Assembly: GCA_001510575.1 (NCBI GenBank) | Contig: LNGK01000006.1 | Coordinates: 1,297,565-1,361,564, forward strand | From: Knoxdaviesia capensis | Lineage: Eukaryota > Ascomycota > Sordariomycetes > Microascales > Gondwanamycetaceae | Direction: 5' to 3' | Length of the DNA: 64,000 bases | Shown here: positions 1 through 10,654 of the stretch, one piece after another | How the letters are laid out: every line of letters begins with the position of its first letter | Position numbering within the stretch: the stretch's first letter is position 1 | The notes under the pieces: model-generated | What the model was told of the DNA's origin: nothing | The model's database searches: none | What the model saw: the letters and a program-made list of their open reading frames with translations, nothing else | Translations under genes and position numbers: made by a program

Positions 1-1
1 C

Positions 2-3000
2 GAGGAGAAGACTGCTGCGGCGGGGGCGGCTGCGCTTGCGAAACTGCGTATAGAGGTGCGGCCGGATACTTCTGGGCCCAGCGGTACCAAGAGCGGCGGA
101 GATTCTAAGGAGTCCGGGCCCTCGACAGCTGCAGAGAAGGCGAAGAGCAAGGCTATCTCGGATGCGGCGCGAGACTGGGCTCACGCGTCCCGCATTGAGA
201 TGGGCAAACGCACACGCAAGATGGTGGAAGCTGTGTTACGGCAAGGCGGCGAATGGAATGTCAACGGAGTGTCTATGCCGGCTACAATGCAGGCCAAGGT
301 GGCCACGGAGCTTGAAGGCATGGGATTCCGTCGGAGCCACGCTGAAGAAGCTGCTGCTGCCTGCAAGGATGGAGAGGAGACACTCGAGTGGCTCCTGATC
401 CACGTTCCCGAAGACGACTTGCCCCCGTGGGCACTGCCTGGCGGATATACGGCCGGTGTTACCGTCGGAGAGACCGATCTGAGACGAGAGGCTATCATTC
501 GTCGTCTTTCGGAGTCTGGGTACGCGGTCGACCTATGTCGAGAGACGCTCGATGCATGCAAGGGCGATGAAGCGGCCGCTACGGAGAAGCTGCAGCATAT
601 GCTCATGGGTCGGTCGTGTGCCGACGAAACTGTGCCCCTTGAAGGGGCCGGTGAGGACCAGTGGGCCGAAGAGACGTTGACACTCGAGTCTGTGTTTGCT
701 GAAGCCTTTGAACGGCCATCTGCACAGGTTGTCCGTGTCAGGCTGCAGAATGTCAAGAGCGGAACCAATGTGGCAAAGCAGAACCGAAAAGGCATTGAAT
801 GCTGGTTGCAGATGCGCCGGCCGGCAACCTATCCGCAGCAAATCATTGTCGGCATTATATCTCCCGAACTACCATCATATATCCGCCTAGGAATTGTCCG
901 CAAAACTGTTGAGTGGATGGCCGAGTCGCTGCGTGGAGAGCCCATGAAGCTGTACTTTATTGCCGACTGGGTGCAGCAGAATATCAACAACATGATCGAC
1001 CACCCTGCGCGGCTTTCGGACATTGCAGCTGCGGCGTCATCGGCATCAGAGTCTCAGGAGAGCGAGGAGGCCAAGCGGCGGCAGTTGGAGCGGCGGCGCG
1101 AGATGATGGAACGGCGGAGACGGCGTGGTCTGCATGGAGCTGGTGGTGGAATCGACTGGACTCCGAACATGACGGTGCGGGACACGTGGAAACGACGACA
1201 AGAGAATGCAGACATGAAGGCGAGTGTGGCCCAGAGACAGAAGTTGCCGGCGTGGAGTGTGCAGGAAGCGGTGGTGAGCACGGTGGCGGCGAACGACGTG
1301 ACGATCATCAGCGGAGAGACCGGATCCGGAAAGTCAACGCAGGCGGTGCAGTTCGTGCTGGACGAGCTGTATTCCCGCGGCCTTGGAGGTGTGGCCAACA
1401 TTCTGGTGACGCAGCCGCGGCGTATCTCTGCGCTCGGTCTGGCTGACCGTGTTGCTGACGAGCGGTGCGTCAAGGTCGGCGACGAGGTGGGATACATCAT
1501 CCGTGGCGAATCCCGCAGCGGCGCCAACACGCGTATCACGTTCATGACCACCGGTGTATTGCTCCGCCGGCTGCAGAGCGCTGGAGCGGCGACGTCTGGC
1601 GGTGTCAGCGCCGCCAACGCGGCAACCCAGGCCAACATGGACGATGTTGCCGCAGCCCTTGCAGACGTCAGCCACATTGTCGTCGACGAGGTACACGAGC
1701 GCAGTCTCGACACGGACTTCCTGCTGACGCTGATCCGCGAAGTGATGATCGTCACGCGAAGGAAGCAGCAGCAGCAGCAACAGCAACAGCGCGGCCCGCG
1801 CAAACCCAAGGACGTGCCGGTGTCGGCGGGTGTCAAGCTGATCCTGATGAGTGCCACGCTGGATGCGTCGACGCTGCAGGGCTACTTTGCCGACGAGGGG
1901 CTGAGTGTGGGTAGTGTGGAGATCTCGGGCCGCACTTTTCCCGTCACCGACATGTACCTGGACGACGTCATCCGGCTGACAGGCTTTGGCGGCCCCGGCG
2001 CCGCGGGTGACGACGACGATTACGGCAATGGCGGAGAGCGGAACACGGCGGACTCTATCGATTGGATTGACGAGCAGGTGCTGCGGAAGGGAGGGATGAA
2101 GGGGCTGGGCAGCGTGTCGGACCGGTTGAAACGGGGTGGGTCCGGAGCGTCGACGCCGAAAAGCGGGGCTGAGACCCCCGATATCCCGTCGGCTATGGGC
2201 CGGATCATCCAGCGTCTGGGCCATGGTGTGAACTACAACCTGCTTACCGACACGGTGCGGGCGGTGGATCGGGAGCTGTCAGCTGCTGAGAACGACGCCA
2301 AGAAGCCGAGCAAGAAGAAGGGTGGCCTGCTGATCTTCCTGCCCGGTGTTGCCGAGATCTCCAAGGCGTGCAACGCGCTCCGGCAGTTTTCGTCGACCCT
2401 ACACGTGCTTCCGCTTCACGCATCGCTGGACACTGCGCAGCAGCGCCGCGTGTTCCAGCCGGCGCCGGCCGGGCGCCGCAAGGTGGTGGTGGCGACGAAC
2501 GTGGCGGAGACGTCCATCACCATTGACGACATTGTGGCGGTGATCGACAGCGGCCGAGTGAAAGAGACGGCGCTCGACCCGGTCACCCACATGCGGCGGC
2601 TGGAGGAAACGTGGGCGTCGCGCGCCGCGGTCAAGCAGCGCCGCGGTCGTGCGGGCCGTGTGCAGGCCGGCATCTGCTACCGGCTGTACACCAAGGCTGT
2701 CGAGACCGACCGCATGCAGCCGCGGCCCGACCCGGAGATCCGGCGTGTTCCGCTGGAACAGCTGTGTCTGTCGGTGCGGGCATCTGGTCTTCGTGATGTG
2801 GCCGCTTTCCTTGCCCGTGCGCCATCGCCGCCGGCCTCGGCCGCCGTGGACGCTGCTCTGTCGCTTTTGCGCCGCATGGGTGCGCTGGACAGCGACGATG
2901 ACTTGACCGCGCTCGGAGTGCAGCTTGCCGCCATCCCCGCCGACCTGCGCTGCGGCAAGCTGATGGTGTTTGGTGCGGTGTTTGGCCTGCTGGACGACTG

Positions 3001-4080
3001 CGTGGCGGTGGCCGCCATTCTCAGCTGCCGGAGCCCGTTCGCGCACCCCCCGCCCCCAACCGCCGGCGACGCGGAAGACCGGCGCGAGGCCGCACGGGCA
3101 GCCCGAATGCGGTTCAGTGACGGCCACGGTGATCTGCTGACAGCGCTGAACGCCTTCCGGGCGTGGGACGCGGTGGCGGCCTCGGGGATGCGGGCCATGC
3201 GGCGGTTTTGCGAAGACAATTTCCTGGCGAACTCAGCGTTGCAGGACATCGCGATGACCCGGTCGCAGTTCTACGAGGCGCTGGTGGAGGCCGGGATCGT
3301 GGCCCCCGGCGGAGACGGGCGGCGTCGGCGCCGCCGCCGGCCCCGCGGCGGCCCCGCAGCCCAACCCTCGGGCGACTGGGACGACTCGGACTCGGACACG
3401 CTGCTCGACGGCAACGGGCCGGAGTCGGACGACTTTGCGCACATCGGCACGGCGCGGCCGCTGCTCCTGCGCGCGCTGACGGCCGCGGCCTTTGCGCCGC
3501 AGCTGGTGCGCATCAACTTCCCGGACAAGAAGTTCGCGGCGAGCAGCTCGGGCGCCGTGCAGCTCGACCACGACTCGCGGCAGATCCGCTACTTTTCGCG
3601 CGACCAGGGCCGCGTGTTCGTGCACCCGTCCAGCACGCTCTTCACCGCGCAGAGCTTCTCTGGCGGGGCGGCGTTCGTGTCGTATTTCACGCTGATGGCC
3701 ACATCGAAGGTCTTCATCCGCGACCTGACCCGTGAGTTCCCTTTCCTTCCTTTTTATTTTGTTCATTTTTTTTGTCTCTGTATCTCCATCTCTCTGAAGT
3801 CTCGCTAACCTGGGCTCCCCCTTGTACAGCTTTCAACGCCTACACGCTGCTTCTCTTCGCCGGCTCGGTGACCCTTGATACGCGCGGCCGCGGTCTTGTG
3901 ATCGACGAGTGGCTGCGGCTGCGCGGCTGGGCGCGTATTGGCGTGCTGGTGCTACGGCTGCGGCGGCTGCTGGATGCGGTGATTGCCCGGCGTATCGAGA
4001 ATCCCGCCGAGGATGTGTCGGCGTTGCCGGTGGTCCGGGCCGTCGAGCGGCTAGTGGAGCTGGATGGGCTGGATAACTGA
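2..4080 (+). CDS. DExH-box RNA helicase, DHX57/YLR419W-like (5' partial)
   Basis: Large ATP-dependent RNA helicase of the DEAH/RHA group. The frame is open from base 2, so the N-terminus lies outside the window; residue numbers below count from the codon at 56. Exons are <2-3731 and 3830-4080; the intron 3732-3829 has donor GTGAGT, branch CTAAC at 3805-3809 and acceptor ACAG. Visible in order: a UBA-like helix bundle (~75-110), perhaps a second (~145-185), an RWD-like region (~205-320), motif I GETGSGKST (~420), motif II DEVH (~543), motif III SAT (~599), motif V ATNVAETSITIDD and motif VI QRRGRAGR (~861), then the ratchet and C-terminal OB-fold, which the second exon completes. DEVH in place of DEAH also occurs in relatives such as DHX29. 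A polyglutamine insert sits between motifs II and III. UBA plus RWD points to the DHX57/YLR419W branch; substrate unknown. A possible AATAAA signal lies at 4170. Confidence 0.93.
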
Positions 4081-6003
4081 GCTTCTTTTCTGCCCCATAT
4101 GAGATTCCATACGTCCTTTTTTACACGATCAAAACGGTTCAGACTTTACTTGAAAAAAGAGGTCATCACAATAAAAATACACATAGATCACGGTTTAAAA
4201 GAATCTTTTGTTGATGAGGCGAAATAAAACTCTCATTTCTTTTTGAATTTCAATAAGGGAGTTCATTTGGGTGAAGTAGGAAAAGATCCTTCTTTTCCAA
4301 CAGAAACGAAAAAGAAGAACCCTCCATCACCGTCCTTCAACGCACCTTGGCGAGAAATGGACATACAAAAGTGTGAAAACATGAAAACAAGCTCTGGTGC
4401 AGAGACAATGTTCTATGAACAGCCACTTGGCTGTAACGCCGTACCACCCCTTTTATGATGCCTTTTTGTTTTCTTGGATTTCTTTCCCTTGGCTCCTCCT
4501 GGGTCTTTTCTCCTCCGTTCTCGGGCAGAAGGGAAGGACAAATGAGTAAGATTCCCGTGAGTCTGATAAAGACACCTGCCAGATACCAGAGGAAGAAGAG
4601 GCCCATTCAAATTCTACCATTGATCGCCTTCGAAGAAAAAAAAACCACATCCCTGAGCACCCTGTCCTGTAATAACGCAAAACGATCTAGGCCTTGGTAT
4701 CATAAATCTTGCGCCATGTTGGTACACTTGTACCAAATGTATAGACAAAAAGAAACAACCAAGTCCTGCCAGCAGAAATCAATCCCTTGCAGTTCCAAAA
4801 AAATAAACACAAAACGAAAAGAAATACGGGAGTAAAGAGAAACAAGAAAAAATGATCTCCTCTTAAAAGGAGGACATTACACAATAGTCATCAATATTAA
4901 GATTCATTACAGTACCAATTCGCTGTCATGACGGACAAGGAGACATGACCAACGATACATGAGGTGGGGTATGAAAAAAGAGCAAAGCGAGAGACCCCAT
5001 CGAAAACAAAAAACCCACAAGAGTGAGCAGAGTGAAATGGAAATCCAGAAGCAGTACGCAAAAGCAAAATGTGAAGAAGCAGAAGCGGATGGGCAATGAA
5101 ACGCGAATAGAAAGGGGAGAAGAAGCACGGGCAATTCATTGCGATAAGTGGCTATTCACAACCAGTGGGGGACAGGATATAGGGATGGGAGAAGGTTTAG
5201 GGGGTCAAGGGAAAATCAATTTGGGGAAAAAAAAGCTCCGAAAGACAAAACGGAGAAAGACTATCAAAGGAATGGGTGGCAGGGAAGATTTGTGTGTGCT
5301 ATCATTTGGGAAGAGGGGGAAATGGGCAAATAGAGGAAGACAGTGGCACAAAAGATCGAGGGAATCAGTGTAGCATGTAGATCGCATCCGAAAAAACTGC
5401 CCGATGATCGAAGGGTCTGCCTCGAGAAACAACATTGGAGAACCGGAAGATACGGGTCCAGAAGCTCAGGCCAGTGCCGATCCAAGATTGGGCCGATAAC
5501 GGATAGCAATCACATGGCTAGTGCATCCAAGTGAAGTTGAAGGGGGAGGGTAGGGTTGGACGGATCCGAACTAGGCGAAGTCGTAAATAAACAGACCGAC
5601 AAACAATCGCGTGGGGTTCGGGGAATCTTCAGTTAGCCGATGGTGTTTGAGTCTTCGGGCAACATTTTCGGGTCCGTGGTACCCATATCATGGCGAGGGG
5701 TGTTTGTACGGCGAGCGACAAGGGGCTGGTTGCTCGTGGTGGAGGAAGGGGGGGGGTTGGAGTGAGGCGTGAAGGGGACGTAGTGAGGGCGACAGATTGG
5801 TGTAGTGATCTCAAAGCCATGGTAGGCGTGATCAGGCGGGGCGGGAAACAAAGGTGTCGAAATGGGAGGAGTGATCTGGAGATCGAAGTGGAAAGTTCGA
5901 GAGCAAAGGAGTGGAGAGCACCATGGGCGGAATTTTGGGGAGGGGAAGGCCGACGATTGTCGATCAGGATGATGGAAACGCGAACGTCAAAGTCTAGTCG
6001 CAT
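4081..6003. other. Intergenic region between convergent genes
   Basis: This 1.9-kb stretch holds the 3' ends of the helicase gene (+) and importin alpha (-). It is A/G-rich on the plus strand with short AATAAA-like words (for example 4170-4175). No open frame here has a recognisable domain or credible splice structure. I see no RNA gene. Confidence 0.6.
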
Positions 6004-8264
6004 TTACATATCCATCGAGTCGTTGCCGTTGGAGAAGTTGAAGCCGCCGGCCTGCTTGTCGCCAGTGGTTCCAAAGCCGAAGGTGCCATTAGCGCCAACC
6101 TGGACACCACCCTCATCAGCATTCTCCTCGTCGTCGGAGAAGTACTTCTCAATGAGATTGAAAGCCTTCATGTAGATCTCCTCGTTGGCATTGCTCTGGC
6201 ACTCATGGATCTTCTCCATGCCACCGCACTCCTCAATAAAGAGCGCATAACGGTTGATCGAGTCCGGGCCACCACCAGCAGCCTGCTTGTCAAGATCGCC
6301 AACCTTGAGGATGTTCTCCAGGCCATCAAGAGCTACCTGGATGATCTTATTGTCGGGGCATGCGAGAAGATCGCACAGAGGGCGAACACAGCCCTGCTGA
6401 ACCAGATAGCGGATCTGCTCGGGCTTCTGGAGACCTCCAGAGGTAGCGTTGCTGATAGCCCAGCAGGCCTCCTTGCGAGTCTTCAGATCACCGTGCTGAA
6501 GCAGGTGGATAAGAGGGGGAATCAGGTTGGCATCGATGACCGACTGGATCTGCTGAGAGTTGCCAGCGGTAATGTTGGAAATGGTCCAGCAAGCCTCCTT
6601 GCGGATACCGTCCTTGTTGGACGAGAGCAGCGACAGAAGGCTGGGAAGGGCGCCTCCGTTGATGACGACCTGGGTCTGAACATCGTCTCCGGTGACAATG
6701 TTCCCGATCGAGCGCAGGGCCGGGGTCTGGACCGAAGTGGACGCGTGCCCAAGGAGGTCAACCAGACGGCGGGGAATGCCGGCCTCAATGACGGCCTGGA
6801 TCTTGTCATTGGATCCGTCAGAGAGGTAGGAAATCGCCCAGCAGGCGTCGATCAGAACCTCGTCGTCGAGCGAGTAGACGAGCTTGGCGAGGACGGGAAG
6901 AGCCGGAGCGATGGTGATCCAGTCGGGCTGGGGGGTCTTGCCACGGCAGAAGTTGCTCAGCGTCCAGGTGGCATTGCGGAGCATGCTCAGCTTACGGCTA
7001 TCTCCAAGAAGGCCAAGAAGAGGCTTGAGCGCGCCGCAGTTGAGAACATAGTCGCGGCAAGCGGGGCTGTCACCCGCAATGTTTCCAAGAGCCCAAACGG
7101 CCTGTTCACGGACATCAGGCTCGGGGCTCTGGAGGAGGTCGACAAAAATCGGGACGGCGCCGGCCTCAATAACGACCTGGGTCTGCGACGACGAGCCGGA
7201 GGCGATGTTGGTCAGGGCCCAAGCGGCCTCGAACTGGACAAGGGTGTGGGGAGAACGGAGGAACTCGACAAAGCGGCTGACGACACCAGTCTTGATAACC
7301 TCCTCGATGGGCGGGTTACGCTCCTTGGAGAGAAGCTTGCGGAAGCGGGTAGTGGCCTGGATCTGTTGATCAATCTGCTCGGAAAACACACCCTGAACCA
7401 TCACGGGGAGATCCTCGCTAAGCTGAAGATAGGGAGATAAGAGAGGCACATGTCAGTAAAGGACTAGGGTTAAATTTTGGAGGGGAGAAAAAACATAAAA
7501 CAACAAAGCAAGGGAGCAAAAGCCACACGGGGTTCACCAATCGGCACAGTGCATCAACCACTCGGCTGTCAAGAGTGAACTAACGAAATGGGGGGAAGGT
7601 GAGGGGCAGTGGAATGGCTCAAGCCACACAACGACATCGTCAAGCCGTCAGACAGTTGTTTGTGGCGAGGCCTTTCGCATCCTCTTTTTTTCTTCTGATT
7701 CTTTTCGATTCCTCTGCTCGGCTCTTTGCAATGTTTTTTGAGTGGACAGGGGGGGGCCCAGCAGGAGATTGTGTGTGGGTTCTGGAAATTGACAATCGCC
7801 ATAGAAACCTTCACATTTCTGGGTCTGGTCCCCTGGCCCCAAGGTGTGCAAGAAAACAAATAATGAACAGACAAATGGCCTGGAAATACACACAGTTCTC
7901 TCCACACCCAGCGAAAAAGAAAATGCACCGAAAAGAAGATGACAATTCCCCAAAAGAAGTGCCCCAAGAAAACAAAAACCCCAATGGAAGATACCGAACA
8001 AGAAGCAAAGGAAAAAGGTCAAGGTGAACTTACCTGAGACTCCGAAGGAGCAGTATCATCATCGCTATCGGGCGCAGCTCCCAGCGAAGCGCCAGGGCGA
8101 TCCGATGAGGTCAGGCCACGACGCTTGGCCAAATTCTCCTCGCGCTTGTTCTTTCGAATCTCGACTTGTTGCTCTTCGCGACGGCGACGCAGTTCATCGG
8201 GCTTGAAGGCGTTCTTCGCCTTGAACTGGTTGCGGCGATGCTCAGGAATGTATCGTTCCGCCAT
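6004..8264 (-). CDS. SRP1: Importin subunit alpha (karyopherin alpha)
   Basis: Adaptor that binds classical nuclear localisation signals and hands cargo to importin beta at the nuclear pore. Two coding exons: 8264-8034 (77 codons) and 7422-6004, giving 549 aa, close to yeast Srp1 (542 aa). Exon 1 is the importin-beta-binding domain, starting MAERYIPEHRRNQFKAKNAF and rich in Arg/Lys clusters (RRRREEQQ, KNKREENLAKRR). Exon 2 holds about ten Armadillo repeats with the usual WALTNIASG, WALGNIAGDS and WTLSNFCRGK type helices, and ends in an acidic tail (DDEENADEGG) and a Gly/Phe-rich end. The intron 8033-7423 is phase 0 and, at 611 bp, long for a fungus; donor GTAAGT, branch ACTGAC, acceptor TTCAG. 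A further intron in the 5' leader is likely (separate entry). Confidence 0.96.
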
Positions 8265-8273
8265 GGCTGAGAT

Positions 8274-8395
8274 CTGTGGGGGAGAAGAGGGGGGATGGAA
8301 GTGTTAGCAAAAGCAAAGAAATGGGTCAAAAGAGGGGAAATGGAGAGATAGAAGCAAAACTATACAGATAGTAGAGATCTGAAGCTATCACAAAC
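8274..8395 (-). other. Putative 5'-UTR intron of importin alpha
   Basis: Read on the minus strand, AAAG|GTTTGT at 8395 could be a donor. TTGCTAACAC (branch GCTAAC at 8308-8303), a pyrimidine tract and CCCACAG ending at 8274 form a convincing acceptor, only ten bases before the start codon at 8264. The acceptor half is strong; the donor is the best of several possible. This is inference and needs transcript data. Confidence 0.55.
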
Positions 8396-10654
8396 CTTTG
8401 AGCTGAAGCTAGAAGAAGAGTTTGTTGGTGAGGCCACCAAAAGAGGAAAAAGAGAAAACACAAGAAAAAAGAGGGGAAGGGGGAGAGAAAGAAATGACGA
8501 CTATTTCTCAAGTGATAGAGCCTTTAATAGTAAAGGATCTGCAACAGGAAAAGAAAACTGGCGTCACGTTCAAAGGAAGAGAAGAAGGGGAAAAAGTTTG
8601 GAAAGGGGAGGAAGTTTGATGGAGGAAGAAACAGGAGGAAAGGAAAAGTCATTCATAATACAAGAGGGAAAAAACGAAGGAGGAAGAAAAAGGGCCTTCC
8701 TCACATTCACAGGCACCCCGCCTGAGCAAAAAAAGCCACTATTTGGCACACCGCAGGCCCACTTATTCACGTGGGGTAGACATGGTAGCCTGTGTTAGGG
8801 TTAGAGTCACGGCCACTAGGGTTCGAACCCCTACATTTCCCTGGAGCAAGGGTTGTGCCACCCTGCAATCGGGTCCTGACTGATATCAAGCCTTCTTCCA
8901 CTCGTACTATGCTGAGTATTTCCACTCAACCAGAGGTCTCTTGAAATTACACTTCTTCTTACTGCGTTCCATTCAACTCCTCCTGGTCATCTTCTGCCTT
9001 AGATCACATCTCCCATCATCCATCGAAAACTTAGACGCGGTTGGGTCAGGGGCTCTCAGCTCACAACATCCAGAATCAATCAAGCCCAATTCCTCGTCAT
9101 CATCATCTCCCCCCCCTTAAAAAAAAAGGATTAAAAAATATCACTGTAAAGTACAAAAAAGAGTTCATCCGCTGGTATCCGCTTTCCAGCTTCGATAGGA
9201 CTACATCTCTTGTCGTCGATCCGATCGCCCAATTCCCCCGGGGGAATTCGAACCTGCGACTCGTCGGTTGTCAAGCAGGGTCGGTCACCACTCCACCAAA
9301 TGCACGAGTTTGTCCTGAACTGGGTACTGCCCAGCCGCCTTCTCGGCGAAAGACAACAACTCAAAGGGCCCTTATAAGGTATACTCAAGTGGCTGGCATG
9401 TTTGTTTACCGTGACGGCGGGCAGATGGTGCCGGCTGGCCGCCCGGGTGTTGTTGTTGTTGTTGTGGTTAGGCCGGCGGTAGTGATAGGCAGGCACGAGA
9501 GTAGTGTAGGTGCTCTTCTCCTAGAATCACTGGACGAAGTCGACAAAGAAGATTGGACTCTCCGCGTCCGTTCCACTGGATTTCCGATATTCTCAGACGT
9601 TCCACCAAGATTCACTGCACCAAGATTCACTGCGAGCCTTTCAGGTTTTCCACGTGTGATGGTTTCCATAGTCATTCAAGGAACATATTAATTCTCCAGG
9701 CTGCTATCTAAGCAAGCCTTCTCGGCGGAGTCCTTCTAGGGGTACAGCTTCTAGTGTAAATCCGGAGTGTTCTGGCCACGATCATCGAGCCCGAGTCTGA
9801 TTCCCCAGGTCTAGGTTCAAGATCAATATCCCCCGTTTTGACTAGCACTCGGGCTAATGCGAGTCCGGATCCCTTAGTGAGATCACAAGTCGGTCTGACA
9901 GGTCCCATACGGGGATACTTAGGAAAGGCCAGTCTCACAGACAGGTTCCGGAAGGCTCTTGGGAGGCTGAAGGATCCCTTTATCACCGGCCAACCTGGTG
10001 GGAGGTATGGAAAAGAAAAGGCGGGGTTTTTTGGGGGGCCAGAGGCATACGCTGTTTGAAATTTGAAAGCTCAGAGACATCAAATATAATCCGGAAAGTT
10101 CGGTGTGATTCTGGACTGGCAGACGTGGATGTAGAATCTGGGGGCTAAGAGTCTAGAAAAGCTCCTGATTTCTGTATATAGAGTCAAACGCCTGACTGTA
10201 AGATTGAAGAACTGGAAACTTCGATTGGTGGAAGGTTGTCCTTCTATCAAAAATTGGCCTCAGCATCTGTCTACATACACATGACAAACGCCTTGATATG
10301 TTTGTGGCAAGTTCCATGCTTGTCACACCTGTGGTCGCCGCTTGTACAGCCCCAACCCTAGCCAACAAATAGGGTTAAACCCCAGCCACATATTTCCACG
10401 TGAATTCGCATTGTCGATAAACATTTGGCCCCGAGCAAACACGCGCGTTACCGCGTAAAGAGAAAGAAGCAACGACCAGAAGCTCCTCCTGAATATCTGC
10501 TGGGGAGGATTTTACCTTACGTACGCATTTCAATTATGCATCTCTTCTGACTTCTCATTCTCATTCCTTTTCTTCTTTCTTCTTCTTGATCTCCAACATA
10601 CCGTTCATGTCCAAATCTGCCTGAGTGGCTCTCTCGCAGGCTTTCTCTGCCACT
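8396..10654. other. Intergenic region between divergent importin alpha and POT1 genes
   Basis: About 2.3 kb of shared upstream DNA. It contains a telobox-like TTAGGGTTAG at 8795-8804, a tRNA-like A/B-box pair on the minus strand (9298-9244), a short TTG microsatellite near 9448, and a 15-bp direct repeat (ACCAAGATTCACTGC) near 9603-9632. Open frames at 9041-9691 (+) and 9708-9986 (-) have no recognisable domain and look incidental. Confidence 0.55.

Noticed and set aside
1054..2224. Long minus-strand frames inside the helicase gene
   Set aside because: They are antisense shadows of a strongly supported coding exon.
6205..7440. 411-codon plus-strand frame opposite importin alpha
   Set aside because: It is an exact antisense shadow of the Armadillo-repeat exon, open because of G/C-biased third positions; it has no domain and no promoter logic.
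8813..8833. TTCGAAC loop with a short stem, like a tRNA T-arm
   Set aside because: No acceptor stem, D arm or anticodon arm could be placed on either strand.
9041..9691. 216-codon plus-strand frame
   Set aside because: It includes a TTG microsatellite giving a Val run and shows no domain. It overlaps the tRNA-like element on the other strand, and the frames at 9708-9986 and 9838-10059 look equally incidental.
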